DNA of 64,000 nt from positions 62,001-126,000 of the forward strand of contig NZ_CAJHOB010000008.1 of NCBI RefSeq assembly GCF_905120355.1, given 5' to 3'. The notes below the pieces were generated by a model, which searched no databases, was not told the origin of the DNA, and saw nothing but the letters and a program-made list of their open reading frames with translations. This DNA is from Azonexus hydrophilus. GTDB lineage: Bacteria; Pseudomonadota; Gammaproteobacteria; Burkholderiales; Rhodocyclaceae. Below, piece by piece: positions 45,278-54,928 of the stretch; the first letter of the stretch is position 1, and each line of letters begins with the position of its first letter. Position numbers and translations under genes: made by a program.

Positions 45278-45783
45278 AAGCCGTGCATTTGTCGTTTCTC
45301 CTCTGCGCCGCCGGCCTGAGCCTGGCTGCACAGGCCGCCCCTGGCACACTGACCCGTGCTGCCGACCTGAAAGCCAAACCTTTCGTCGATGCGGCCACCC
45401 TCACCCAGCTGCCCGAACAGACCAAGGTCGACATTCTCGGCAATGAAGGTGGCTGGTCGCAGATCAAAAGCCCGCAGGGGCAGACCGGCTGGGTCCGCCT
45501 GCTCCATGTCCGCCCGGACAGCGCCAGCAGCGGCAATGCCCTGAGCAGCCTGGGAACTCTGGGCAATGTGGCACGTACCGGCAGCACCGGCGCCACCGCA
45601 ACGACCGGCGCCAAGGGCATCAGCAAGGATGATCTGGCCCAAGCCGCCCCCAGCCCGCAGGAAGTGAAACGCCTGACGCAGTACGCCAGCAACCGCCAGA
45701 GCGCGGAACAGCATGCGCGCAGCAACCGCCTACAAAAACGCAACATGGCCTACCTTGACCCAGCCGATGGCAAACGCAACTGA
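45274..45783 (+). CDS. Secreted SH3b-domain protein
   Basis: A 169-residue protein with a signal peptide (cleaved after AQAA, residue ~21). A bacterial SH3 domain (about 24-75) contains TLTRAADLKAKPF and GWSQIKSPQGQTGWVRLLHV. A Gly/Ser/Thr-rich stretch and a polar tail rich in Gln, Arg and Asn follow. SH3b domains often bind peptidoglycan or protein partners. An AGGAG ribosome site lies before the ATG, which overlaps the cyclase stop. The M48 gene follows after 10 bases, so the three form one operon. Confidence 0.85.
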   Translation: MKAVHLSFLLCAAGLSLAAQAAPGTLTRAADLKAKPFVDAATLTQLPEQTKVDILGNEGGWSQIKSPQGQTGWVRLLHVRPDSASSGNALSSLGTLGNVARTGSTGATATTGAKGISKDDLAQAAPSPQEVKRLTQYASNRQSAEQHARSNRLQKRNMAYLDPADGKRN

Positions 45784-45793
45784 GGAACCCGAG

Positions 45794-46681
45794 ATGCTGA
45801 CCACACTTAAAAACTCCTGCTCCCTCCTGCTCCTCAGCTGCACCGTGCTCACCCTGAGCGCCTGCAAACCGGAGCACATCCAGTCCGCCCTCGAGCACGG
45901 CGGCTCGGTCGCGCGTACGTTCAATCAAACCGTCTCACCACAGGAAGAGCAGCGCATGGGCGAGGAGTCCGCCGCGTTGCTGCTGGGTGCGGCCCCGCTG
46001 GTCAGAAACGACGGCGTGCAGCGTTACGTCAACCAGGTGGGGCAGTGGGTCGCCCAGCAAACCGACCGCAACGACATTCAATGGCGCTTTGGCGTGCTGG
46101 ACACCGCCAACGTCAATGCCTTTGCCGCCCCGGCCGGCTATGTGTTCGTCACTCGCGGTTTGCTGTTACGGCTGCAGGATGAAGCTGAGCTTGCCGGGGT
46201 GATTGCGCATGAGATCAGCCACGTCCTGATGGGCCACTATGTGCAGACCATGCTCAAGAAGGACCGCGCTGCCGCCTTGGGCAATCTGGCCGGCAGCGTC
46301 GCGCAAGCGCAGGGCAAAGGTGAATACACGGCGTTGGTGAACCTCGGTCGCGGCGTCTACAGCTCCGGCCTGGACAAGGACGACGAATATCAGGCCGACC
46401 GCATGGGCGTCGTTCTGGCCGCCCGTGCCGGCTATGACCCCTTCGGCCTGCCGCGCGTCCTGCAGATGTACGCCAGCAGCGCCGGCGAAGCGGGTTTCGA
46501 TCTGCTGTTTTCCACTCATCCCGGCGCCAGCGACCGCCTGGAGCGTCTGGCGCAAGCCATGGGTAACCAGTTCGATACCCTGGAAAGCCAGAGCGTCCGC
46601 ACTACCCCGGCCTTCACCCGCCAGCTCGCCGCACTGAAGGGCAAAGCGACCACCGGCAGGGGCGGCAACCGACGGCGGTAG
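45794..46681 (+). CDS. M48-family metalloprotease, lipoprotein
   Basis: A 295-residue zinc protease anchored by a lipoprotein signal ending LTLSAC (Cys near residue 19). The zinc motif HEISH lies in GVIAHEISHVLMGHY, and the third ligand Glu in KDDEYQADRMGV. The region from residue 45 (EEQRMGEESAALLLG) matches the M48C pre-domain. There is no TPR part, so it is not full-length BepA. It follows the CHASE2 cyclase and SH3b genes in one operon, and it is a second M48 lipoprotein in this window, not a close copy of the first. Confidence 0.9.
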   Translation: MLTTLKNSCSLLLLSCTVLTLSACKPEHIQSALEHGGSVARTFNQTVSPQEEQRMGEESAALLLGAAPLVRNDGVQRYVNQVGQWVAQQTDRNDIQWRFGVLDTANVNAFAAPAGYVFVTRGLLLRLQDEAELAGVIAHEISHVLMGHYVQTMLKKDRAAALGNLAGSVAQAQGKGEYTALVNLGRGVYSSGLDKDDEYQADRMGVVLAARAGYDPFGLPRVLQMYASSAGEAGFDLLFSTHPGASDRLERLAQAMGNQFDTLESQSVRTTPAFTRQLAALKGKATTGRGGNRRR

Positions 46682-46745
46682 GCGTCCCCACTCGTCACGG
46701 TCTGCGCGGCACGTCCCTGACGGGTGCGAGGCGTTCAGACTGCTT

Positions 46746-49700
46746 TCAGGGCGTGGGCGTGCCGACCGGCGCGCCCACGTTCGTTTTAACAGCGCGCGGC
46801 GGTCGCCCCCAGGTGATGCTGTAAAACAGATCGAGCGCATTGTCGCTACCGACACGACCCACCAGGGTCAATTGCCGGGTCAGGTCAAAGCTGAGCTTGG
46901 CGACGCTTTCGGCAGTGCCGAGTGACTGCTCGTAGTTCAGGGTGGCACGGCTGGAAATACGCTTGCCGACACTGAGAATCTGCTGTTCGACACCACTGCT
47001 TTCCGCACCGCCGCTACTGACAATACGGCTGCCGGCAGAACGCGCACCGCCGCCCAGCGTGCCCTGGCGCACGCCAAATTCATCGATGCCGAAACGATCC
47101 TTCAACTGCCCGACCAGATTCCCCGACGCATTGCCGAAAAGATCACCCGCCGCCGCAAGTAGCACACTGGCGTCACCACTACCCACACCCTCCGGTCCGT
47201 GCCCGAGGATCAACCAACTCAGTTTCTCCGCCTCCGGCAATTCCGGCGTAGACACCAGGCGGACGCGCGGCTTTTGTACCGTACCCGTCACCTCTACTCC
47301 GGCCTCAACTGTCAGCCCGCGCCGCATCGCACGCACATCGAGTGACGGATTGTCTGGCAGGCCCTGAAAGTTGAGAATTCCGCGTTCGATTTCCAGCGCC
47401 TGGCCGTAAGCCGCAAAGCGTCCATTGCGGGTCCGGATGCTGCCGACCGCACGCGGCAGGTCACGCCCCTCGGCAGTCAAGCGGATCTGGCCAACCAGAA
47501 GACTGGACAGCCCCGCTCCCTCGAACAGGAAATCACGCCCGAAATCGACGCTCACATCGAGACTGAGCTTCGGACGCAAACTAGGTGTAGCGCTTTGCGC
47601 GGGCCGACGCACCACCACATCGTCGGACAGACTGGGCGCCCCCGGCGGGGCCAGCTGCCAGTACGCCGCATCGACAGTGAGCGCCCCCTTGCCGCCAAGA
47701 TGGTCCCGCTGCCAGCTGAGCAGGGTCTCTCCCGACAGGCTGACCCACTGCTCGGGCTGTTGCCAGACACCCACCCGATCCAATCTCACCTTCACCTGGG
47801 CTGCACCGCTGGCCGCCTGGGCATCAAGGCGCAATTCACCGCTAGCCGTCAGCTGCCCCGGCGGCTCATGCCGGGCGGCAGTCTCGCCGAGCGAACGCTT
47901 GAGCGGACGCGGCAAGGCCCGATGCGGACTGCTGAAGCGCAGCGTTTCCAGATGCAACACATCGCCGGCAATGCGGGCGCTCAATTCGCCGTCCTGCAAT
48001 TGCAGCCCGCTGTCCTCTAGGGCAAAGCGTAATGCCTGTCCACTCAAGCTGCCCTGCAGCTGCGGCAGGGCGGGCGTACCGGCCAGTTGCAACTGGCCGC
48101 GCAAACGTCCCCCGGTACGTCTGCCTTCCCCCATCAATTCCCCCAGCCAAGCCAGATCTTCCGCCTGCAGACTGACTTCCCCCTGCCACGGCTGTCGGCG
48201 ATCCAATGCCCAGGCGCCGTCCATTCTGGCGGCAAGTTGCGCCGCCAGTCGGCCAAAACGCGAACCATCCACAGCAAGCGTCAGATTCAGGCGTTCGTTG
48301 CGCACCTCCGCCCCGAGCCGGGCCTGCCAATCCAGCGGGTTCCCGGCCAGATGCAGGTCAGCCAGTCGCCAGGCGGTCTGACTCAGGCGCAGGCTGGCTG
48401 GCGACTGCAGACGTACATTGCGGGCGCTGTTGCGGCTGTGCAGCTGCAATGTGTCGATTGCCCCTTGCCAGACCAGTTCCGGCTGACTGCTCACGCCCCC
48501 GCTGGCGCGCAGCTGCAGTTGATCGTCGCCAAAGAGTCGGGTCGAAAAATTCAGCAGGTGCTGCTGCCGATTACCGCTCACCTTGAGCGCGAGTTTTTCG
48601 GCCAGCCCGACCTGTCCGGGCAGATCGAGTCGGGCCAGTGACAATTCGAGTGCCAGCGGGGCGGTTGCGCTGGCGGCACGCTTGCCCGTGCTGACGTCGG
48701 TTGCCAGGTGCAACTGCTCGGCCGAGAACAGGCCCGGCCAGCCCAGACGAGGTGATTGCAATTCCCCGCTCAGCCGCAGTGCCTCAAGACTGCCCGCCAG
48801 CCGGAACTGCCCGTGCACACTGCCGTCCCCACCCAGATCGGCCAGCTGCGGTGCCCGCAGCTCAAACTGCAGCTGATCGGCAGGCTGACCCAAGGCACCG
48901 CGCACTTCCAGGCGATTTTTCCCCAAACTGAGCCACAGATCAGCACCCGTAATCCGTGGCCAGGCCAGACGCAGATTGCCAGCACCGGCGAGCGGCACTT
49001 GCCGGAAATGGCTGTCGCGCAGTTTGAAATCGGCGGCAATCACTGGCGCCGCGCGCAAGTTTCCGGCAACTGTCGCACTGGCATTGACGCGCGCCGCCGG
49101 CAGATCGGCAAAAGCGCGCGGATTGAATTCCTTTAATTCTGCCGCCAGCGTGATGTCGCGCGCCTCATCCAGCGTCACCCGGCCGCTGGCCGAGAGACCT
49201 GTACCGCTGGCCTGCAACAGCAGCCGCTCGATGGTAAGCACCGCATCGGCCTGCCTGACTGCACCGGCGAGGCTGAAGCGCCGGTCACGCAGATCGGCTT
49301 CCAGCTGTTGCGCACGCGCACTCAGCGCCGCCTTGATGCGACCTTCCAGAGCAGTCTTGTGCAGGCGGCGGTGCACGACCTGCGCGTTCACGCCGCGCAC
49401 GGCAAGATCGAGGTCGAGATGGCCCGCTTCGGCGCTTCCCTGCCAGCGGCCCTGACCACTGATCTGACCACCGGCAGGCAGTTGCAGACGCAAGGAGGGC
49501 AGATTGAGGCTACCGCCCCGCCAATCGACCTGCCCAGAGAGCGTCTGCACAGGCACGCGATCCAGATCGAGCGGACCGGGCAGGCTGTTCGCGATGGCAA
49601 AACTGCCGACGATCCCCGTCAGCTCGGCCTCACCCACAGGCTCGAAAGTCGCCTGCAGCGCCAGTTCTGCTGCGGGCAAGCTGTCCGCCCAATCCACCGG

Positions 49701-50456
49701 ATGCACACCGGCCAGGTCGATCCGGGCGCTGCTGAAGGGCATTGGCGCAAACGGCGTCAGAGTCACCTCGGCTTGCCCGTGCACGCCCTCTTGTGCAACG
49801 ATTGCCAGCGGCAGGCTCGCCAGCGGCCCGTCCGCCGTCAGGGCCAAGGTGAACGGCCGCGCTTCAAGCTGCCCGCTGATTTGCGCGCTGGCCTGCAGCG
49901 GAAAGGGCGCCTGTCCATCCAGCCTGGCCTGCGCACTGACGCGTACCGCCGCCACCGTAAAAGCCAGCCGTTCGAGTTGATGGCGGACCCCATCGCTGTT
50001 CAGCTGCGTCTCCACCTCCAGTAGCGGCGGCAACGCATCAATCTGCAGATGACTGATATGCAGTGCCGGCAGTGACAGCGCCAGCGGCAGTGTGATCTGC
50101 GCCGGCTCCGGTACGGGGCCGGCATCGTCGGGTGCAGTCGTGATGTCGAGCCGCCCAAGCACCAGACGATCGACGCGCAACTCCCCCCGGCCGAGCGCTG
50201 CCGGCTGCCACTCCAGTTGCAGCTGCTGCGCCCGGATGGCAGTACCCGCCGCATCCTGCCAGGAAATCTCGTCCAGTCGCAGCGGCCCCAGCCAGCGCCC
50301 AGCGGCCTGCCCCACCTGCAGTCGGCCAGCACTCGCCGCCTGCAGCCAGCTCAGGCTGTGCTGCAAGCCACTCTGCGTCGCCAGCAGCCAGCCCGCCAGG
50401 CTGACCAGCGCCAGCAGACTGAGCGAGAAAAAGAGAAGAAGACGGCGCAAACGCAT
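46746..50456 (-). CDS. tamB: Translocation and assembly module subunit TamB (AsmA-like, DUF490)
   Basis: TamB spans the periplasm from an inner-membrane anchor and with TamA helps outer-membrane protein insertion and lipid transport. The 1236-residue protein has one N-terminal helix (about 5-26, LLLFFSLSLLALVSLAGWLL), a long region of repetitive beta segments, and the C-terminal DUF490 domain (about 890-1236) with LSWLILGHGPEG and the terminal barrel-like strand region. It follows tamA after two bases. Confidence 0.93.
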   Translation of the reverse strand: MRLRRLLLFFSLSLLALVSLAGWLLATQSGLQHSLSWLQAASAGRLQVGQAAGRWLGPLRLDEISWQDAAGTAIRAQQLQLEWQPAALGRGELRVDRLVLGRLDITTAPDDAGPVPEPAQITLPLALSLPALHISHLQIDALPPLLEVETQLNSDGVRHQLERLAFTVAAVRVSAQARLDGQAPFPLQASAQISGQLEARPFTLALTADGPLASLPLAIVAQEGVHGQAEVTLTPFAPMPFSSARIDLAGVHPVDWADSLPAAELALQATFEPVGEAELTGIVGSFAIANSLPGPLDLDRVPVQTLSGQVDWRGGSLNLPSLRLQLPAGGQISGQGRWQGSAEAGHLDLDLAVRGVNAQVVHRRLHKTALEGRIKAALSARAQQLEADLRDRRFSLAGAVRQADAVLTIERLLLQASGTGLSASGRVTLDEARDITLAAELKEFNPRAFADLPAARVNASATVAGNLRAAPVIAADFKLRDSHFRQVPLAGAGNLRLAWPRITGADLWLSLGKNRLEVRGALGQPADQLQFELRAPQLADLGGDGSVHGQFRLAGSLEALRLSGELQSPRLGWPGLFSAEQLHLATDVSTGKRAASATAPLALELSLARLDLPGQVGLAEKLALKVSGNRQQHLLNFSTRLFGDDQLQLRASGGVSSQPELVWQGAIDTLQLHSRNSARNVRLQSPASLRLSQTAWRLADLHLAGNPLDWQARLGAEVRNERLNLTLAVDGSRFGRLAAQLAARMDGAWALDRRQPWQGEVSLQAEDLAWLGELMGEGRRTGGRLRGQLQLAGTPALPQLQGSLSGQALRFALEDSGLQLQDGELSARIAGDVLHLETLRFSSPHRALPRPLKRSLGETAARHEPPGQLTASGELRLDAQAASGAAQVKVRLDRVGVWQQPEQWVSLSGETLLSWQRDHLGGKGALTVDAAYWQLAPPGAPSLSDDVVVRRPAQSATPSLRPKLSLDVSVDFGRDFLFEGAGLSSLLVGQIRLTAEGRDLPRAVGSIRTRNGRFAAYGQALEIERGILNFQGLPDNPSLDVRAMRRGLTVEAGVEVTGTVQKPRVRLVSTPELPEAEKLSWLILGHGPEGVGSGDASVLLAAAGDLFGNASGNLVGQLKDRFGIDEFGVRQGTLGGGARSAGSRIVSSGGAESSGVEQQILSVGKRISSRATLNYEQSLGTAESVAKLSFDLTRQLTLVGRVGSDNALDLFYSITWGRPPRAVKTNVGAPVGTPTP

Positions 50457-50458
50457 GT

Positions 50459-52126
50459 TCAGAAGGGAATCGCCAAGGAAAAATGCAACAGCAAGTCGCG
50501 GCTGCGCTTGCCATACGCAAGATCAACCCCGATCGGTCCGGCCGGGCTACGCCAGCGCGCGCCCAGGCCATAACCTACCGCCAGACGGGCATCCTGCAGC
50601 GCGTCAACCGCATCACCAGCATCGACGAAGGCCGCCGCCCCCCAGCTGTCGTTCAGCCAATGGGTGTATTCGATGCTGGCAGTGGCGAGATAACGTCCCC
50701 CCAACGTCGCATTGCCTTCCTTGATACCCAGGCTCTGATACTGGTAACCGCGCACACTGCCGGTTCCCCCGGTGCGGAACAGGTAATCCTGCGGCACATG
50801 CTGGCGCGAAGGGGCGAAGGTGCGCCCCAACTCTGCCCGCAAACTCAAGGTATCGCGGGTGCCAATGGGCAGATAAATCTGGCTGCGGCCATACAAGCGC
50901 AGGAAATTCTCGTCCGACAGCAGGCTTTTCGTGCCGCCTCCCACACTCAGCTGCAGCACCACACCGCGCCGGGGATCCAGCATCTGATCCAGTTTCCGCC
51001 AGGTCCAGGTGACATTCGGCACCAACGCCCGGCTGGTCGTCCAGTCACCATCGCCGGGCTGACGTTTTTCATGCTGCCAGTTGAGTGACAGCCGTTCTTC
51101 CAGACGGCCACGCTGCTCGATCCGCTGCACCCCCACTGACTGGCGCTGGATGCGCAGTTGCTCGATATCACTCTGTTCCGCCACGAAACCCGCACCGTAG
51201 CGGACCCCATCACCCATCGGCGGCAGGAACACATCGCTGTAGAACGTCTGCCGCTTTTCTTCCAGACGCACGCCGGTATCAAGCTCCCAGGCTTGGCGTA
51301 AAAAATCGATAGTGCTGTAGCTCGCCTCCACCCGCGCTCCGGTATTGGAACTGGCGCCGACACCAAAGCGGGCACGATGCACTGGCTGTTCCTGCACCGT
51401 CAGCCGTACCGGCGCCCGCAGGCTGTCCGCTTCGCCATCGCTGACAGCCTGCGCCAGATCGAGCTCTCCCCGCACCGTTGCGAAATATGGACTGCTCTGC
51501 AAGGCGTGGACCAGCGCCTGTACTTCTTCTGCCCGATACACCTTGCCCGGACGGACATCGGCGTTGTAACGCGCCACCAGCTCCGGGCGAAAACGGTACA
51601 GGCCGTCAATCTCCAGCTCGCCGTAGCGATAGCGCGGACCCGCGTCGTAGCTGACCTGCAGCGCTGCGCGCTGCGTGTCAGGATCGATATCGGCCAGACT
51701 GTCCAGCAACCGCGCCGCCGCATGCTCTTCCGCCAGAAGATCACTCAGCAGCTGGTTCTTGGCGTTATTCCAGTCTTCCTGGCGGAAAGGCCGCCCCACC
51801 GGTAGCAGCCAGCGCTCGCGCAGGGCGGCAAGCCGTTCGGGAGTCACCGCGCCGGTAATCTCGACTTCAGCGCTGCTGATGTGCGTGCGCGGCCCGGGGT
51901 CGATGCGCAGCAGCAGATCATGGCCCTGCGTGTCGATAGCGATCTGTGGCGAAAAATAACCTTCGGTGGCGAGGATGTCCGTGCTCGTCTGACGCAGGCG
52001 ACGCTCACCGCTTTCGGCTGCCAGATGCGGCCGCAGCCGCGCTGCCAGATCTGCCGGCACATCCAGACGCAGATCTGCGTGCGCAGTGGCCACCCCGCAG
52101 CACAGGAAGAAGGCCAGCCTGCGCAT
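50459..52126 (-). CDS. tamA: Outer-membrane assembly factor TamA (BamA/Omp85 family)
   Basis: A 555-residue Omp85 protein. The signal peptide is MRRLAFFLCCGVATAHA. Three POTRA-like units (about 20-250, with RQEDWNNAKNQLLSDL and VYRAEEVQALVHALQSSPYF) precede a 16-strand-type barrel. The barrel carries the Omp85 RGY motif in GTGSVRGYQYQSLG and ends with the aromatic-ending strand (LLHFSLAIPF). Its start shares one base with the stop of the Gcr gene and tamB follows. Confidence 0.94.
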   Translation of the reverse strand: MRRLAFFLCCGVATAHADLRLDVPADLAARLRPHLAAESGERRLRQTSTDILATEGYFSPQIAIDTQGHDLLLRIDPGPRTHISSAEVEITGAVTPERLAALRERWLLPVGRPFRQEDWNNAKNQLLSDLLAEEHAAARLLDSLADIDPDTQRAALQVSYDAGPRYRYGELEIDGLYRFRPELVARYNADVRPGKVYRAEEVQALVHALQSSPYFATVRGELDLAQAVSDGEADSLRAPVRLTVQEQPVHRARFGVGASSNTGARVEASYSTIDFLRQAWELDTGVRLEEKRQTFYSDVFLPPMGDGVRYGAGFVAEQSDIEQLRIQRQSVGVQRIEQRGRLEERLSLNWQHEKRQPGDGDWTTSRALVPNVTWTWRKLDQMLDPRRGVVLQLSVGGGTKSLLSDENFLRLYGRSQIYLPIGTRDTLSLRAELGRTFAPSRQHVPQDYLFRTGGTGSVRGYQYQSLGIKEGNATLGGRYLATASIEYTHWLNDSWGAAAFVDAGDAVDALQDARLAVGYGLGARWRSPAGPIGVDLAYGKRSRDLLLHFSLAIPF

Positions 52127-54201
52127 CAGGAGGGCGGATCATCCGCCGGCCCGGTGGCGCCGCGCGGCGGCATGAAGAAGCTGCGCGGCTGACGGCGAAA
52201 ACGCTGCCATACCGCCGCCAGCAACGGCCCCCAATGGGCAAATTCGATCTGGCGCGCGCGCAGGGCCATGCGCAGAGCCAGAGCAAAACTCACGGCCAGA
52301 TTGGTCAGTCCGATCAGGGCCACTCCGAGCATGGCCAGCAGGATCGCTTGCCAGGCCAGCTGGAACTCATAGCCCGTCACGGCGTAGCCGACATTGGCCG
52401 AGGCAAAGGCAATGTGGCGAATATCCAGCGGCAACCCGAGCATCTTGCCGATCACGCCGGTCGAACCCAGCATGCAGCCGAACAGGAAATTCCCCATGAT
52501 GCCGCCCAGGTGGTCGCCAACATAGCAACCAACGCGCGCCGCCCGCTGCTTGCCGAGCAGCAATTGCAGCCAGCGCAGACGGCCGATGCGTTCGCCAATG
52601 TTGGCGTAGGCCGCCTGATTGTCGAAATAGCCGTTGATGAGACCGGACAGGAACAGGTAGAAACCGGCAATTGCCGCATGCGGCACCGCCCAGGAGAGTG
52701 GGTCGAGATCGGCCAGCAGATGATCGGCTTTGTGCACATCGATCACCGGCGCCGCCATCAGTTGGGTCAGGACAAAGCCCACCAGCAGTGCCACCGGCAA
52801 GGCCACCATCACATTGCCACCAATTGCCGCCAGCTGGCTGCGGCTCACCGCTGCCGCCACGTCGGTGATGCGCTCCAGCTCGGCGCTGCGCGTAGGCTTC
52901 AGATCACCCAGCAGGCTGGCCAGCGTCTGCGCGGTCATGGCCGGCTGTTTGGTCGCCACCGTAAAATCAAGCAGGTAGATGAGGACGAAACCCAGTCCGT
53001 AAATCATGCTGAACAGGAAAGCCTCGATCAGCAAGGGCGCCCCCAGGGTGCCCGCCTGGATCTTGAGAAAGGCCATCAAGGCAATGATGACCCCCGCGGA
53101 CGCGGCGGCACGCCACATCTTGCGGTAATCGGCCGCATCCTCGCAGATGTAGTGCTCGCCCGATTGCGCCGCGTTCTCCGTCACCCGTACCGCCAGCACG
53201 CTGGACAGCTGCTGCCAGTAGCGGCGCAAGCTCAGACGGCGGTTTTCGGCCAGAAAAGCAGCGCGGGCAAAAGCGCCCCAGCCGCTGATCCGCTCGCTTT
53301 GCGGCACGCCGCGCAAACGCGCAGTCAGAATGTCGGTCAGTTCAGTTATGCGATGCAAGCTCTGCTCGCAGCGCGTCAGGAAGTAGGACAGCCGCAGGCT
53401 GGTGCCCACAGTGAGCGCCCGCTTGCGGATACGGGTCAGCGTATCCTGGCACTGGTCCACAATGACCAGCAGCTGGCTGCCATCATCGAACGCCGCATCC
53501 TGCCCCTCCAACCCGGCCCGGAAAGCATCGACAAAAGCCTGCGCCTCGGTAGACAGAGCAATGAAGCGGGGCACGTCGAGATCCGGATTCGGCGATGCCC
53601 GCATCAACTCGCTTTCCACCCCCAGGCCGCTGACCCGATGCGCCAGCAACAGCACGGCATCCAGAACCTGCTGGATGAAGCCGCGCTGACCAATATCCTG
53701 CGCCATTTCGGGCAGAGTCAGCAGCCCCCAGAAGCGTTGCGACAACTCGGCAGGAATCGCCTCCAGCCATTCCCAGTCATCGCGGCGGTCAAATATGAGG
53801 TGCAGCGAATCAATCAGCCGCCGTTCGTCAGGGACTTCCGGCAGCAGGCGGCTGCCCAGGATATGCCACCACTCGGAGAAAAACCCGGTCCCTGGAAGAA
53901 TGCCGCTATCCGTCAGAAAACTCAGCGCCCGCCGGCTGGTGACGAAATGGGTCAGATGCTGGCGGAAAGCGGCCAGCAGATCGGCATCATTCTCCAGGCA
54001 CACCAGCATGCTCTCATAGCGCTCACGGCAGGCGACAAGGTCGCCATCTTCCGGGCGCAAGGCCGCCACCAGCCGGCGGCACAAGCCCAGCGGTTCCGCC
54101 TCCGGGTTACGGAAGTCATTCAGCGCCTTGTGCAGACGCTGGTGCGGGTCGATGTCCTGGCGCCGCAAACGGCGCAACATCTGGGAAAAAAGCAGTCTCA
54201 A
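52126..54201 (-). CDS. Gcr-family multi-pass membrane protein (annotated 'site-specific recombinase' in the family)
   Basis: A 691-residue protein of the family named from the gonococcal gcr gene. The N-terminal ~330 residues are soluble and helical (SEWWHILGSRLLPEVPDERRL). The C-terminal half has six or seven membrane helices (from about 330; ALMAFLKIQAGTLGAPLLIEAFLFSMI begins the set). I see no tyrosine- or serine-recombinase catalytic motif. The location directly upstream of tamA, with a one-base overlap, suggests an envelope role. The recombinase name should be treated with doubt. Confidence 0.82.
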   Translation of the reverse strand: MRLLFSQMLRRLRRQDIDPHQRLHKALNDFRNPEAEPLGLCRRLVAALRPEDGDLVACRERYESMLVCLENDADLLAAFRQHLTHFVTSRRALSFLTDSGILPGTGFFSEWWHILGSRLLPEVPDERRLIDSLHLIFDRRDDWEWLEAIPAELSQRFWGLLTLPEMAQDIGQRGFIQQVLDAVLLLAHRVSGLGVESELMRASPNPDLDVPRFIALSTEAQAFVDAFRAGLEGQDAAFDDGSQLLVIVDQCQDTLTRIRKRALTVGTSLRLSYFLTRCEQSLHRITELTDILTARLRGVPQSERISGWGAFARAAFLAENRRLSLRRYWQQLSSVLAVRVTENAAQSGEHYICEDAADYRKMWRAAASAGVIIALMAFLKIQAGTLGAPLLIEAFLFSMIYGLGFVLIYLLDFTVATKQPAMTAQTLASLLGDLKPTRSAELERITDVAAAVSRSQLAAIGGNVMVALPVALLVGFVLTQLMAAPVIDVHKADHLLADLDPLSWAVPHAAIAGFYLFLSGLINGYFDNQAAYANIGERIGRLRWLQLLLGKQRAARVGCYVGDHLGGIMGNFLFGCMLGSTGVIGKMLGLPLDIRHIAFASANVGYAVTGYEFQLAWQAILLAMLGVALIGLTNLAVSFALALRMALRARQIEFAHWGPLLAAVWQRFRRQPRSFFMPPRGATGPADDPPS

Positions 54202-54272
54202 TCAGTTCTACCTGTAGTGCGGGGAGGGGATGATAACCGGGCCGCCACGATGCGGCCGCAGCCCGGGCGGGG

Positions 54273-54767
54273 TCACGCCTTGTGCTCGATGCGCAGGCCA
54301 CTTTTCTTCACCCGCCCTTCATCAAGGCTGAAATAGACGTTGAAATAGCTGTCGTCGAGCGGATTTTCGCCTTCCACCCGCCATTCCCAGACCTCTTCGT
54401 TAAGGTTCTCAAATACCTGCCGGCGCGCCGGCTGTCCGAACAGCCGACGTATTTCATCCGGCGTCAGTCCAGGCGTGGCCCGGGAAAAATAGGGCGGACT
54501 CAGCACCTGAGCCATCTCGCTGACGATACCCTGACGATCGAAACGGATCATGTAGCAGGTGCGGCCCGCCGGCTGCCGGCTGTATTCCCAGACCACGCTG
54601 CCATCCGCATCGTGGTGTACGAAACCCGGCTCGCCCATGCGCCTTTTCACTTCGCTTTGCGCCGTCACCCCCACCTTGATTTCCGGCAGATTGACGATGT
54701 CGCAAGCGGGCAGGAGCGCACCACTCAAGGCAGCCAGGATGACCGCAAATAGACGAGGCAGACGCAT
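54273..54767 (-). CDS. BamE/SmpA-like outer-membrane lipoprotein
   Basis: A 164-residue lipoprotein with a signal ending ALLPAC (Cys near residue 22). Two BamE-like segments follow: the first contains IKVGVTAQSEVKRRMGEPG, and the second LTPDEIRRLFGQPARRQVF, both of the SmpA/OmlA beta-alpha-alpha type that ends in an aromatic/charged strand. The double unit and the length set it apart from compact ~110-residue BamE. It lies upstream of the Gcr-tamA-tamB run on the same strand. Confidence 0.75.
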   Translation of the reverse strand: MRLPRLFAVILAALSGALLPACDIVNLPEIKVGVTAQSEVKRRMGEPGFVHHDADGSVVWEYSRQPAGRTCYMIRFDRQGIVSEMAQVLSPPYFSRATPGLTPDEIRRLFGQPARRQVFENLNEEVWEWRVEGENPLDDSYFNVYFSLDEGRVKKSGLRIEHKA

Positions 54768-54928
54768 CAGGCAACTCCAGATTCAGGCGTTATGGGGAGA
54801 GCATTGTACTGCCTCGGACAACAGGCAAGGCGGTTTGCCGACGTGAGTTTCCCTGCCGCAACGCATGCAATCCGCCCCCTCCGGGTTAATATCGACGACC
54901 CCTGCCCCCTTCATTTTTCCGCTGCCTC

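Noticed and set aside
51946..54336. 796-codon plus-strand frame opposite the Gcr protein and tamA
   Set aside because: It is a Gln/His/Arg-rich shadow that cuts across two supported genes.
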